DNA of 64,000 bases, taken from NCBI GenBank assembly GCA_036265815.1, contig DATAOI010000078.1, positions 1 through 64,000 of the forward strand, read 5' to 3'. The stretch is from Gemmatimonadales bacterium (GTDB lineage: Bacteria > Gemmatimonadota > Gemmatimonadetes > Gemmatimonadales > GWC2-71-9). The notes beneath the pieces were generated by a model, which searched no databases, was not told the DNA's origin, and saw only the letters and a list, made by a program, of their open reading frames with translations. The position numbers and the translations under genes were made by a program. Shown piece after piece: positions 17,130 to 25,899 of this stretch (the stretch's first letter is position 1; every line of letters begins with the position of its first letter).

Positions 17130-17157
17130 TTGACACTCTCTGCCCCCTGCCTAGCTT
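17130..17157 (+). promoter_or_regulatory. Candidate promoter before pilB
   Basis: A perfect -35 TTGACA (17130-17135), 16-base spacer, weak -10 TAGCTT (17152-17157). It begins just after the comEA stop and leaves a leader of about 42 bases before the pilB ATG. The 12-mer ATCCTTGACACT around the -35 recurs at 51806-51817 upstream of the methyltransferase gene. Confidence 0.45.
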
Positions 17158-17206
17158 CCGGCCTAGCCCCGTCCTAACCATCAATCCATCCAGAGTCCAT
17201 CGAACC

Positions 17207-18922
17207 ATGGCGACCGCAGCGGCCGGTGGTGGCGACCGGCTCGGAGAGGTCCTGCTTCGGGAAGGGCTGCTCTCGCGTGAGCAGCTGGCGCAGGCCCTGG
17301 CTGAGCAGAAGACCACCAAGCAACGCCTGGGCTACGTCCTGGTCAAGCTCGGGCTGGTGCCGGAGCTGGAGATCACCAAGATCCTCGCCCGGCAGTTCCG
17401 GATGCCGGCGGTGGATCTCTCGCGCTTCGAAGTCGATCCCAAGATCCTGAAGATGGTCCCCAGCGACATGGCCACCAAGGGCGTGGTGCTTCCGCTCAAG
17501 CGGGAGGGCCGCACCCTCACCGTCGCCATGGCCGATCCGAGCGACCTGGGCCTGTTGGAAGACCTCAAGTTCATCACTCGCTTCGACCTTTTCCCCGTCA
17601 TCGCCGGCGAATACACCCTCCGCAACCTGATCGAGAAGTATTATCAGCAGTCGAACGACCAGGAACTGCAGACCATCCTCAAGGACATGGAGGCAACGGG
17701 CGAGGACGTCGAGATCGTCGAGGAGCAGGAAGAGGAGGCCGCCACCCAGGCGCAGATGGAGGACGCGCCGGTGGTCAAGCTGATCAACGGGATGCTGATC
17801 GACGCGGTCAAGCGGGGCGCGAGCGACATCCACATCGAGCCGTTCGAGCACGAGATCCGGGTGCGCTACCGGGTGGATGGCGTGCTGCTGGAGATCATGC
17901 GGCCGCCCCTCAAGATGAAGGCGGCCCTCACCTCCCGCATCAAGATCCTGTCACAGCTCAATATCGCCGAGCGGCGCGTGCCTCAGGATGGCCGCCTCAA
18001 GCTCAAGATGGGCAACCGGGTCATCGACTTCCGGGTGAGCACGCTGCCGGTGCTCTTCGGCGAGAAGATCGTCCTCCGCATTCTCGACAAGGGCAACCTG
18101 ACCCTGGACCTCACCAAGTTCGGGTTCGAGGTGAAGGCGGAGAAGGACCTGATGCGGGCCATCCTGAATCCCTACGGCATGGTGCTGGTTACCGGCCCAA
18201 CCGGATCGGGAAAGACCACCACGCTCTACTCCGCCCTCTCCCGGGTCAACACCCCCGAAGTGAACATCATGACGGCGGAAGACCCGGTCGAATACAACCT
18301 GATGGGCATCAATCAGGTGCTGGTCCGCACCGAGATCGGACTGACCTTCGCGGCAGCACTCAAGGCGTTTCTCCGGCAGGACCCCAACATCATCATGATC
18401 GGCGAGATCCGGGACCTGGAGACCGGCGGTATTGCCATCAAAGCCGCGCTCACCGGACACCTGGTGCTCTCGACGCTGCACACCAACGACGCCGCGAGCA
18501 CCATCACCCGCATGATCGACATGGGGATCGAGGCGTTCAACGTGGCCAGTGCTGTAAACCTGGTGGTGGCACAGCGTTTGGTGCGGCGTATCTGCAAGGG
18601 CTGCAAGGCCTCGGCAAGCTACAGCGAAGAAGAATTGGCCTCCCTGGGCACAGATCTTGAGAGAGTGCGAGCCCTACCGTTCATGAAGGGAACAGGTTGC
18701 GAGACCTGCAGCGGCACCGGGTACAAGGGCCGGGCGGGCCTCTACGAGGTCATGGCCCTGAGCCCTGACCTGCGCCGCTTGATCCTGCGGGGCGCCTCGG
18801 TTGCGGAGTTGCAAGACCAGGCGGTGCTCGACGGGATGCTCACCCTCAGAATGGACGGCCTCAAGAAGATCGAGCGCGGTGTCACCACCCTCGAAGAAGT
18901 GGTCAAGGAGACAGCCGGATGA
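17207..18922 (+). CDS. pilB: Type IV pilus assembly ATPase PilB
   Basis: This 571-residue GspE/PilB-family hexameric ATPase powers pilus extension from the cytoplasm. In order: an N-terminal MshEN-type domain (LGEVLLREGLLSREQLAQAL; LGLVPELEITKILARQF), a middle domain with ASDIHIEPFEHEIRVRYRVDG, Walker A GPTGSGKTTT (about 329-338), the Asp box, and Walker B IIMIGEIRD (about 395-403). The C-terminal zinc motif has two Cys pairs, CKGC and CETC, before GTGYKGRAGLYEV. That layout is characteristic of PilB rather than PilT. The frame is open upstream to a GTG overlapping comEA, but the ATG at 17207 fits the family N-terminus. Translationally coupled to pilT (ATGA). Confidence 0.95.
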   Translation: MATAAAGGGDRLGEVLLREGLLSREQLAQALAEQKTTKQRLGYVLVKLGLVPELEITKILARQFRMPAVDLSRFEVDPKILKMVPSDMATKGVVLPLKREGRTLTVAMADPSDLGLLEDLKFITRFDLFPVIAGEYTLRNLIEKYYQQSNDQELQTILKDMEATGEDVEIVEEQEEEAATQAQMEDAPVVKLINGMLIDAVKRGASDIHIEPFEHEIRVRYRVDGVLLEIMRPPLKMKAALTSRIKILSQLNIAERRVPQDGRLKLKMGNRVIDFRVSTLPVLFGEKIVLRILDKGNLTLDLTKFGFEVKAEKDLMRAILNPYGMVLVTGPTGSGKTTTLYSALSRVNTPEVNIMTAEDPVEYNLMGINQVLVRTEIGLTFAAALKAFLRQDPNIIMIGEIRDLETGGIAIKAALTGHLVLSTLHTNDAASTITRMIDMGIEAFNVASAVNLVVAQRLVRRICKGCKASASYSEEELASLGTDLERVRALPFMKGTGCETCSGTGYKGRAGLYEVMALSPDLRRLILRGASVAELQDQAVLDGMLTLRMDGLKKIERGVTTLEEVVKETAG

Positions 18923-20049
18923 GCTTCAATCTGCGAGCACTGCTGGAAGAGATGATCGAGAAAGAGGCCTCCGACCTGCACATCACCACCGGCGAGAGGC
19001 CTAAATTACGTATCGACGGCGACATAGCCGATAGCTCGATGGCCGAGATCCTGACGCCGAAGGATACCCTCCAGCTGGCCTACTCGGTCCTGACCGAGAA
19101 TCAGAAGAAGCGGTTCGAGACCGAGGACGAGCTCGATTTCTCCTTCGGAATTCAGAACTTAGCTCGGTTCCGCGGCAACTGCTTCAAGCAGCGGGGCTGC
19201 GTGTCCATGGTAATCCGCATGATTCCCTTCAATGTGCGAACCTTTCAGGAGCTGGGGCTGCCGCCGGCCATCGCCAAGCTGGCCGAACGGCCGCGCGGCC
19301 TGGTCCTGGTGACGGGCCCGACCGGCTCCGGCAAGAGCACCACGTTGGCGGCGATCATCGACAAGATCAACAAGGAGCGGAAGGGTCACATCATCACGGT
19401 GGAAGATCCGATCGAGTTCATCCACCGCCATCAAGGGTGCATCGTCAACCAGCGCGAGATCGGCACCGATACCAAGAACTTCCACACCGCGCTCAAGTAC
19501 GCGCTGCGGGAAGATCCCGACGTCATCCTGGTGGGTGAGATGCGAGACCTGGAGACCATCGCCGCGGCGCTCACCATCGCCGAGACGGGTCACCTCGCCC
19601 TCGCTACCCTGCACACCAACTCGGCGGCCGAGTCGATCAACCGCATCATCGACGTGTTCCCCTCCAACCAGCAGTCGCAGGTGCGGGCGCAGCTCGCCTT
19701 CGTCCTGGAGGGGGTCGTCACCCAGACGCTGTTGCCCAAGGCACGCGGCCGGGGCCGGGCCATGGCGGCGGAGATCATGATCGCCACGCCTGCCATCCGC
19801 GCGCTCATCCGCGACGACAAAATCCACCAGATCTACTCCGCCATGCAGTCCGGCAAGAAGCACGGCATGCAGACGATGAACGATTCGCTCTTCCAGCTCT
19901 ACACCAACCGTGAAGTGAGCCAGGAGGAGTGCGAGCGGGTATCGCACGAGCCCAAGGAATTCCTCCGGATGATCGGCGTCACCCCGATGGAGGAGCAGGA
20001 GATCGTTTCGGCCGAGCGGGGGCAGCGCTCCGCGGCCGCTCGCCGCTAA
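18919..20049 (+). CDS. pilT: Type IV pilus retraction ATPase PilT
   Basis: This 376-residue protein lacks the N-terminal MshEN domain and starts with LRALLEEMIEKEASDLHITT, the PilT/PilU pattern. Walker A GPTGSGKSTT at about residues 133-142; Walker B DVILVGEMRD at about 202-209; HTNSAAESINRIIDVFP follows. PilT depolymerises pili for twitching and DNA uptake. The ATG overlaps the pilB stop (ATGA, 18919-18922). pilC follows after 15 bases. The C-terminal tail (about residues 350-376) is Ala/Arg/Glu-rich, and the retraction motif AIRALIRDDKIHQIYSAMQ, around residues 292-310, is intact. Confidence 0.95.
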   Translation: MSFNLRALLEEMIEKEASDLHITTGERPKLRIDGDIADSSMAEILTPKDTLQLAYSVLTENQKKRFETEDELDFSFGIQNLARFRGNCFKQRGCVSMVIRMIPFNVRTFQELGLPPAIAKLAERPRGLVLVTGPTGSGKSTTLAAIIDKINKERKGHIITVEDPIEFIHRHQGCIVNQREIGTDTKNFHTALKYALREDPDVILVGEMRDLETIAAALTIAETGHLALATLHTNSAAESINRIIDVFPSNQQSQVRAQLAFVLEGVVTQTLLPKARGRGRAMAAEIMIATPAIRALIRDDKIHQIYSAMQSGKKHGMQTMNDSLFQLYTNREVSQEECERVSHEPKEFLRMIGVTPMEEQEIVSAERGQRSAAARR

Positions 20050-20064
20050 TCGGAGACTTCAGCG

Positions 20065-21267
20065 ATGCCGATGTTCGAGTATACCGCGCGCAACCAGACC
20101 GGCCAGATCCAGAAGGGCCAGCTCGACGTGCCCTCCAAGGACGAGGTCGGCGCCTATCTGCGCAAGAACCGCATGATCCTGGTAAGCGTGCGGGAAACCC
20201 CCAAGGCGATCAAGCTCAGCCTCGGCCAGCCGCGGGTGAAGACGCGGGACATCGTGATCTTCACCCGGCAGTTCGCCACGATGATCAACGCGGGCTTGCC
20301 GCTGGTGCAATCGCTGGGCATCCTGGCCGCGCAGACCGAGAACAAGACCCTCGCGGCGGTGACTCGCGCCGTGGTCTATGATGTCGAATCGGGCAATACC
20401 CTGGCGGATGCATTCTCCAAGCACCCCAAGGCGTTCACCGACCTGTACGTCAACATGGTCGCCGCGGGCGAGGCCGGCGGTATCCTGGATACCATTCTCC
20501 TCCGGCTGGCCACCTTCCTGGAAAAGAACGACGCGCTGGTCCGCAAGGTGAAGGGCGCCATGGTGTACCCGGGCGTCATCATCTGCGTCGCGGGGGTCGC
20601 CATCGCGGTGCTGCTGATCTTCGTGATTCCGACGTTCCAGAGCATGTTCGCGTCGGCCGGCATGGATCTGCCGCTGCCCACCCGCGTCGTCATCGCGATG
20701 TCGGGCTTCCTGATCCACTACTGGTGGGCCATCGGGCTCGGCATCGGCGGGGCGTTTTTCGGGATCAAGCGCTACTACGCCACCGACGCGGGCCGGCTGC
20801 AGATTGACACCATGATGCTCAAGGCGCCGGTGCTGGGCGATGTGATCCGGAAGTCGGCGGTCTCACGTTTCACCCGGACCCTGGGCACCTTGGTCAGCTC
20901 GGGCGTCTCCATCCTGGAAGGGCTGGAGATTACGGCCAAGACGTCGGGCAACCAGGTCGTCCACAACGCCGTGATGGCCTCGCGTCAATCGATCGCCGGC
21001 GGTGAGACCATCGCCGCCCCGCTGGAGCGCTCGGCGGTGTTCCCCCCGATGGTCATCTCGATGATCGCGGTGGGCGAGCAGACCGGCGGCCTGGACGAGA
21101 TGCTCTCCAAGATCGCCGACTTCTACGACGAAGAGGTTGATGTGGCGGTGAGCGCGCTGCTCTCCCTGATGGAGCCGGTGATGATCGTGGTCCTCGGCGT
21201 CATCGTGGGCGGCATGGTGGTGGCGATGTACCTGCCGATCTTCGATATGATGAACGCGGTGCAGTAG
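20065..21267 (+). CDS. pilC: Type IV pilus inner-membrane platform protein PilC
   Basis: This 400-residue protein has the GspF/PilC layout. A short N-terminal domain starts PMFEYTARNQTGQIQKGQL. Two homologous T2SF domains (about residues 70-195 and 270-395) follow, each preceding membrane helices (GVIICVAGVAIAVLLIFVIP; the last near MIVVLGVIVGGMVVAMYLP). Signature stretches: FTRQFATMINAGLPLVQSL and ISMIAVGEQTGGLDEMLSKI. PilC couples PilB/PilT to the growing pilus. It is the last gene of pilBTC, followed by a strong terminator at 21399. Confidence 0.95.
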   Translation: MPMFEYTARNQTGQIQKGQLDVPSKDEVGAYLRKNRMILVSVRETPKAIKLSLGQPRVKTRDIVIFTRQFATMINAGLPLVQSLGILAAQTENKTLAAVTRAVVYDVESGNTLADAFSKHPKAFTDLYVNMVAAGEAGGILDTILLRLATFLEKNDALVRKVKGAMVYPGVIICVAGVAIAVLLIFVIPTFQSMFASAGMDLPLPTRVVIAMSGFLIHYWWAIGLGIGGAFFGIKRYYATDAGRLQIDTMMLKAPVLGDVIRKSAVSRFTRTLGTLVSSGVSILEGLEITAKTSGNQVVHNAVMASRQSIAGGETIAAPLERSAVFPPMVISMIAVGEQTGGLDEMLSKIADFYDEEVDVAVSALLSLMEPVMIVVLGVIVGGMVVAMYLPIFDMMNAVQ

Positions 21268-21398
21268 GGCCGAGCCGGCAGGCGCACGACAATCTGCCCG
21301 GATGCGCACGCGGAAACTGCCCAGGGCGCACGTGACAAACGCCCAGCCTCGCGATTAGGCGATCAAGCCCTGGGGTAAGAGGTGTGCGACAACAGGAA

Positions 21399-21434
21399 GC
21401 GGGTGCCCGGCTCTTGGGGCACCCGCTGTGTTTT
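21399..21434 (+). terminator. Rho-independent terminator after pilC
   Basis: A perfect 10-bp stem, GCGGGTGCCC (21399-21408) / GGGCACCCGC (21417-21426), with an 8-base loop, is followed by TGTGTTTT. It lies 131 bases after the pilC stop and before the convergent EamA gene, so it probably ends the pilBTC transcript. Confidence 0.8.
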
Positions 21435-21490
21435 CGCGCTGTTCACCACAGATCGATCGGCGATGAGTCGTCACTACAACAGCACCGGCC

Positions 21491-22567
21491 TCACGAGTGA
21501 GAGTGCCGGTGGTGGATGTCGGGATAGTGGGGGTGGCGGTGGGTCAACGGCTCATGCCGGTGCCGGTGCGTGTGCGGCTCGCCAGCTGGGTCGTCCGGGC
21601 TGTGAACGTGTTGGTGGTGCACGTCATGGACGTGCGGATGGGCGTGCTCCAGCGCCTCGTGCGTGTGCCGATGGGCGTGGCGCTCGGTGAGATGGAGCCA
21701 CAGGCCGATGCCCATAAGCCCAGCGGCCGCGACGAAGGTGAGCGTGACAGACTCGTGCCAGAGGAGGATGCCGAGACCCGCGCCGATGAACGGGGCCAGC
21801 GAGAAGTAGGCGCCGGTCCGGGCCGTGCCGAGCTCCCGCAGGGCGCGAACATAGAGTATGAGGCTCACCCCGTAGCCGAAGAATCCCACCACGGCAGCGG
21901 CGGCCGGCACGGACCCCGACGGCCACCGCGCGCCGAGCCCGAGCGCGATGATGGTGTTTGTCGCGCCTGCCACGAGGCCCTTGAGCATCGTGATCTGGAC
22001 CGGATCGCTGGCAGAGACCTTCTGCGTGAGGTTGTTGTCCACCGCCCACGCGAGACAGGCGCCGGCGATCGCGAGGGGGCCCGTGAGGCCGCCCCACGCG
22101 AGCCTGCCTTCCCAAGAGAGGAGCACGCCCCCCACGATGATCGCTGCCATGCCGAAGACAATGCGCGGGTGCACGTGCTCGCGGAACACCACCCAAGCCA
22201 GGGCAGCGGTGAACACGCTCTCGAGGTTCAGCAGCAGCGACGCCGCCGAGGCTGGCGTGCGCGCAAGCCCCAGCATGAGCAGCAGCGGGCCGGCCACTCC
22301 GCCGGACAGGATCGCCCCCGCGAGCCACGGGAGATCGGCGCGGCTGAGCGGCGCCTCGGTGGCGCTGGGGCGGGGCGTCGTCAGGCCGCGGCGGGCAAGC
22401 CAGAGAAGTATGAGCCCCGTGCCGGAGCCGAGATAGAGCAGCCCGGCGAGCAACTGCGGGCTCACATCCCGCAGGAGTCCTTTCGCGAGGGGCGCACTCG
22501 CGCCGAAGAGGAGTGCCGCGGCCAGTGCGAGCGCGACGCCCTGAGACCCGATCCTGTCCAGTCGCAT
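21491..22567 (-). CDS. EamA/DMT-family transporter with histidine-rich C-terminal tail
   Basis: This 358-residue protein has about ten hydrophobic segments in two EamA repeats (first about residues 8-145, second about 155-290), the drug/metabolite transporter fold; members usually export metabolites at the inner membrane. The last 64 residues contain 23 histidines in HxH-rich runs (for example HAHPHVHDVHHQHVH), a pattern that binds Ni, Co, Zn or Cu in other proteins. It starts with ATG at 22567, 14 bases after the decarboxylase stop. It is therefore probably the last gene of the DGPF-ECF42-decarboxylase operon. The substrate may be the amine made by the decarboxylase or a metal-linked compound; this cannot be decided from sequence. 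Confidence 0.8.
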   Translation of the reverse strand: MRLDRIGSQGVALALAAALLFGASAPLAKGLLRDVSPQLLAGLLYLGSGTGLILLWLARRGLTTPRPSATEAPLSRADLPWLAGAILSGGVAGPLLLMLGLARTPASAASLLLNLESVFTAALAWVVFREHVHPRIVFGMAAIIVGGVLLSWEGRLAWGGLTGPLAIAGACLAWAVDNNLTQKVSASDPVQITMLKGLVAGATNTIIALGLGARWPSGSVPAAAAVVGFFGYGVSLILYVRALRELGTARTGAYFSLAPFIGAGLGILLWHESVTLTFVAAAGLMGIGLWLHLTERHAHRHTHEALEHAHPHVHDVHHQHVHSPDDPAGEPHTHRHRHEPLTHRHPHYPDIHHRHSHS

Positions 22568-22581
22568 CCGGCGCTCCCGAG

Positions 22582-24072
22582 TCAGAAAGCTCCGATCCCC
22601 GCCACCTGTTCCCGCAGCACCCCTATCGCCTGGTCGATCGTACGCCGGTGGGTCCGGAACGCCAGGACGGCCAGCCGGAGCGTGAATCGCCCGTCCAGCA
22701 TGGTGGACGACAGGAACACGCGCCCATCCCGCCGGACGCCGTCGACGATCGCCTGGTTGATCTGGTTGGCGCGCTCGAGGTCCGCGCCGGCCGGCGCCAA
22801 GCGGTAGGTCACGATGGAGAGGTCGGGTGGCGGCCCGACCTCGAAGCCGAGTGCCTCGATCTCCCGGTGGAAGTACCGCGCCAGCAGCAGCTTCTCGTCG
22901 AGCGCCGCCTGAAACGGGCTGGTGCCCAGCAGGATGAGCGGCAGCCACATGCGAAGCGCCCGGAAGTGCTTGGTGAGCTCGGGCGACACGTCGGCCGGCG
23001 AGATCTCGCCCGATTCCCGCAGCGCGTCCTGCATGTAGTTGCCGGAGTAGTCGTGGGTGGCGGCCAGCTGTTGGGCGTCCCGCACCAGCAGGATGCCGGC
23101 GCCATAGGGAAGGAACAGGCTCTTGTGGGGATCGAGCACTACCGAGTCGGACCGCTCGATTCCCCGGAGCATGCGCCGCCCATGCTCGGTGAGAAGGAAG
23201 AAGCCACCATAGGCGGCGTCGACGTGGTACCAGCACCGCTCGCGGGCCGCGATCATGCCGATCGCCTCGAGCGGATCCACCGCCCCGGTATCGGTGGTGC
23301 CGGCGGACGCGATCACCAGCCAGGGCCGAAGACCCTGCGCCCGATCCTCGGCGATGGCGCGCTCCAGCGCGTCGGGGCACATCCGGAACCGTTCATCGAG
23401 GGCGACATACCGCAGCCGCGCCTCGCCCAAACCCGCCAGGCGGAGCGCTTTCTGGATGCAGTGATGGGCCTGGGTCGTCAGATAGACCACCACGGAGGCA
23501 TAGTCCGCACCGCGGAGGCCGTGAGCATCCCGCGCCGTAGCGATTGCCGCCAGCGTGGCGATGCTGCCGCCCGAGAGGATAGTCCCGCCGACAGTACCGG
23601 GATAGCCCACCAGGTCGGCGACCCACCGGACCAGCAGGTTCTCCATCCGGACCGCTCCGGGTCCGGCAAAGAAGACCCCTGCGTACTTGTTGCTGATGGC
23701 GGCGAGATAGTCACCCAGCGCCGAGTGGTAGAGGCCGCCGCCCGGGATGTAGGCCAGGTGGCCGCCGGATGCCGGATTGTTTCCCGGCCGGACCACATCG
23801 TGCTCCAGCATCTCGATCACGTCGTCGACCGGCATGCCATGCTCGCCGATGGGCGACGCCAACAGCCCGATGCCTTTGTCCTCCGTCTCCTCGTACGCCT
23901 TGAGGCTCCCGATCTTCCGGAGGAATCGCTCGGAGGACGCCACCACGGCCTGGCGGAGCCGCTTGCGGCGAGCGGCCCCGGGGTCGAGCGGGCGGGCAGC
24001 GCGCTCGAGCCGGCGGATCCGGGCGAGCAGGTCGGTGGTGTCCGCTACGTCAGGCGGATCAGAGCGACTCAT
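22582..24072 (-). CDS. Group II pyridoxal-phosphate-dependent amino acid decarboxylase
   Basis: This 496-residue protein is of the aromatic-L-amino-acid/glutamate decarboxylase fold. The PLP lysine lies in LDPHKSLFLPYGAG. Other conserved pieces are NPASGGHLAYIPGGGLYHSA, the LSGGSIATLAAI segment, AQAHHCIQKA-like QAHHCIQKALR, and IASAGTTDTGAVDPLEAIG with YHVDAAYGGFF. It would convert an L-amino acid into its amine and CO2 in the cytoplasm; the substrate (Tyr/Trp/Phe or other) is not readable. The ATG at 24072 overlaps the sigma factor stop (ATGA). The coupling suggests it is made together with ECF42, and the exporter gene follows directly. Confidence 0.88.
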   Translation of the reverse strand: MSRSDPPDVADTTDLLARIRRLERAARPLDPGAARRKRLRQAVVASSERFLRKIGSLKAYEETEDKGIGLLASPIGEHGMPVDDVIEMLEHDVVRPGNNPASGGHLAYIPGGGLYHSALGDYLAAISNKYAGVFFAGPGAVRMENLLVRWVADLVGYPGTVGGTILSGGSIATLAAIATARDAHGLRGADYASVVVYLTTQAHHCIQKALRLAGLGEARLRYVALDERFRMCPDALERAIAEDRAQGLRPWLVIASAGTTDTGAVDPLEAIGMIAARERCWYHVDAAYGGFFLLTEHGRRMLRGIERSDSVVLDPHKSLFLPYGAGILLVRDAQQLAATHDYSGNYMQDALRESGEISPADVSPELTKHFRALRMWLPLILLGTSPFQAALDEKLLLARYFHREIEALGFEVGPPPDLSIVTYRLAPAGADLERANQINQAIVDGVRRDGRVFLSSTMLDGRFTLRLAVLAFRTHRRTIDQAIGVLREQVAGIGAF

Positions 24073-25349
24073 CCCGGCTCGGCCGCCGGGCTGGCACATG
24101 CTCTGGCCCGCTCCAGCAGCAGCTCCCGCTCCCGCGCATTGCGCGTCAGCCCCGCCGCGCGCTCGAACTCCGCGCGGGCTTCGTCCCGTCGGCCCAGCCG
24201 CTCGAGAAAATCGCCGCGGACGCTGGGCAGGAGGTGGTAGCCCGCGAGCGACGGCTCGGACGCCAGCGCGTCCACCACCTCGAGACCCGCCGCCGGACCG
24301 AGCGCCATGGTGACGGCCACCGCGCGGTTGAGCTCCACCACGGGAGACGGCAGCAGTCGGGCAAGCGCGTCGTAGAGCGCCACGATACGCGCCCAATCCG
24401 TCTCGCCCGGCGTTCGCGCCCGCGCATGACAGGCCGCGATCGCAGCCTGCAGCGCGTAGGGGCCCGATGCCCCGCCCAGCTCCTCGGCGCGCCGGAGCGC
24501 GCCGAGGCCGCGACGGATGAGGAGCTGGTCCCAGCGGGCACGGTCCTGATCGAGCAGCCGGATGGGTTCGCCAGACGGGCCGGTCCGGGCCCCCAAGCGG
24601 GATGCCTGGATCTCCATCAGTCCCACCAAGCCGTGCACCTCCGGCTCGGCCGGCGCGAGCCCCGCCAGGATCCGCCCCAGCCGGAGCGCCTCTTCGCAGA
24701 GCTGAGGGCGCATCCAGTCATCGCCGGCGGTGGCGGAATACCCCTCGTTGAAGACGAGGTAGATCACCTCCAGCACCGACGACAGCCGGGTGGCGAGCTC
24801 GGCGTCGCGGGGCACCTCGAAGGGGACCCGCGCCTCGGCCAGCGTGCGCTTGGCCCGGACGATCCGCTGGGCGACGGTAGGCACTGGTGCCAGGAAGGCC
24901 CGGGCGATCTCCTCGGTGCTCAGGCCGCCGAGCAGGCGAAGCGTGAGCGCGACGCGCGCCTCGCGCGAGAGCACGGGATGGCAGGCGATGAAGATGAGGC
25001 GGAGGAGGTCGTCGCCGACCTGATCGTCGATCGCCGCCTCGAGATCGGGGATGGCCTTCTCCTGCGTCGCTTGGAGCTCGTAGCCCAGCTCTAGGTGCTT
25101 CTGCTCGAGTCGCTTGCCCCGGCGGAAGTGGTCGATCGCCCGATGCTTGGCCGTGGCCATGAGCCAGGCGCCCGGATTGTCCGGCACGCCCGACTCTGGC
25201 CACCGCTCCAGCGCCGCCATCAGCGCGTCCTGCGCCAGATCCTCGGCGAGACCTACGTCACCCACGATGCGCGCGATCCCGGCGATGAGCCTGGCAGACT
25301 CGATCCTCCAGACCGCGTCGATGGCCCGATGCGTAGCGGTAGCCGTCAC
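24069..25349 (-). CDS. ECF-type RNA polymerase sigma factor, ECF42 group (with C-terminal TPR-like extension)
   Basis: This 426-residue sigma factor has a region 2 (AVWRIESARLIAGIARIVGD, then LAEDLAQDALMAALERWPE) and a region 4 (LRLLGGLSTEEIARAFLAP with TVAQRIVRAKRTL). A 240-residue helical extension (YLVFNEGYSATAGDDW; ACHARA; SPVVELNRAVAVTMALGP) is diagnostic of the ECF42 group. These sigmas have no classical anti-sigma and are found beside DGPF (YCII-like) genes, as here. I prefer the GTG at 25349; a TTG three codons upstream is also possible. It lies 61 bases after the DGPF gene. The DGPF gene carries an ECF42-like promoter, so the operon may be self-activated. Confidence 0.88.
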   Translation of the reverse strand: MTATATHRAIDAVWRIESARLIAGIARIVGDVGLAEDLAQDALMAALERWPESGVPDNPGAWLMATAKHRAIDHFRRGKRLEQKHLELGYELQATQEKAIPDLEAAIDDQVGDDLLRLIFIACHPVLSREARVALTLRLLGGLSTEEIARAFLAPVPTVAQRIVRAKRTLAEARVPFEVPRDAELATRLSSVLEVIYLVFNEGYSATAGDDWMRPQLCEEALRLGRILAGLAPAEPEVHGLVGLMEIQASRLGARTGPSGEPIRLLDQDRARWDQLLIRRGLGALRRAEELGGASGPYALQAAIAACHARARTPGETDWARIVALYDALARLLPSPVVELNRAVAVTMALGPAAGLEVVDALASEPSLAGYHLLPSVRGDFLERLGRRDEARAEFERAAGLTRNARERELLLERARACASPAAEPG

Positions 25350-25410
25350 GGCTACCAATCAGATCATCTTGCTCCGCCGGTGCAAGGCCAAGGCCCGCGG
25401 GGGGAGCGGG

Positions 25411-25815
25411 TCAGGACCGCAACTCGGAAAAGCCGGCCGCGGCCTCCTGGACGTCGGCAGGGAAATCCGAGAGCTCCTGCACCTGGCGGATCTCGATCAC
25501 TTCGTTCTCCGAGGCGGGACAGCGCGAGGCCCATTCCACCGCCTCCTCCTTCGACTTCACCTGAATCATCCAATATCCGCCCAGCACCTCCTTTGCCTCC
25601 GCGAAGGGCCCGTCGGTCACCCTGGGTTTGCCGCCGGGGAAGGAGACCCGCGCGCCCATCGAAGGTGGGTGGAGGCCGTCCAGCGCCAGCAATACGCCGG
25701 CCTGCTGCAGGCGTTCATTGTATTTCATCATGGCCTTCACCGCTCTGGCGTCCGGCACGGTACCCGGGGCGGCCTGCTCGTATCCCTTGGGGATCATCAG
25801 CATCATGAATCGCAT
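25411..25815 (-). CDS. DGPF/YCII-domain protein
   Basis: This 134-residue protein begins MRFMMLMIPKGYEQAAPG and contains the family signature TDGPFAEAKEVLGGYWMIQV with the literal DGPF motif. YCII-related proteins have a dimeric alpha/beta ferredoxin-like fold; the cellular role of DGPF members is not established. They are the usual neighbours and targets of ECF42 sigma factors. GGAAGGA stands about nine bases before the ATG. A TGTCGA-N17-CGTC promoter lies at 25877-25851. First gene of the operon with the sigma factor, decarboxylase and exporter. Confidence 0.9.
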   Translation of the reverse strand: MRFMMLMIPKGYEQAAPGTVPDARAVKAMMKYNERLQQAGVLLALDGLHPPSMGARVSFPGGKPRVTDGPFAEAKEVLGGYWMIQVKSKEEAVEWASRCPASENEVIEIRQVQELSDFPADVQEAAAGFSELRS

Positions 25816-25850
25816 CGTGGTGGTCCTTCCGGTAAGGGTTCTACCTTCAC

Positions 25851-25877
25851 GACGCACGAAGCGCGGCGAATTCGACA
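25851..25877 (-). promoter_or_regulatory. Candidate ECF42-dependent promoter of the DGPF gene
   Basis: On the minus strand TGTCGA (25877-25872), 17 bases, CGTC (25854-25851). This agrees with the motif I recall for ECF42 targets (-35 TGTCGA, -10 CG(A/T)C). Transcription would start about 30 bases before the DGPF ATG at 25815. Confidence 0.6.
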
Positions 25878-25887
25878 TCGGCCAGGG

Positions 25888-25899
25888 TATCTTCCCGCC
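25888..25899 (+). promoter_or_regulatory. Candidate -10 box of a leaderless VOC-gene transcript
   Basis: TATCTT (25888-25893) is followed by six bases (CCCGCC) and the ATG at 25900; no ribosome binding site is seen. It lies back-to-back with the ECF42-type promoter of the opposite strand, 11 bases away. Confidence 0.35.
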
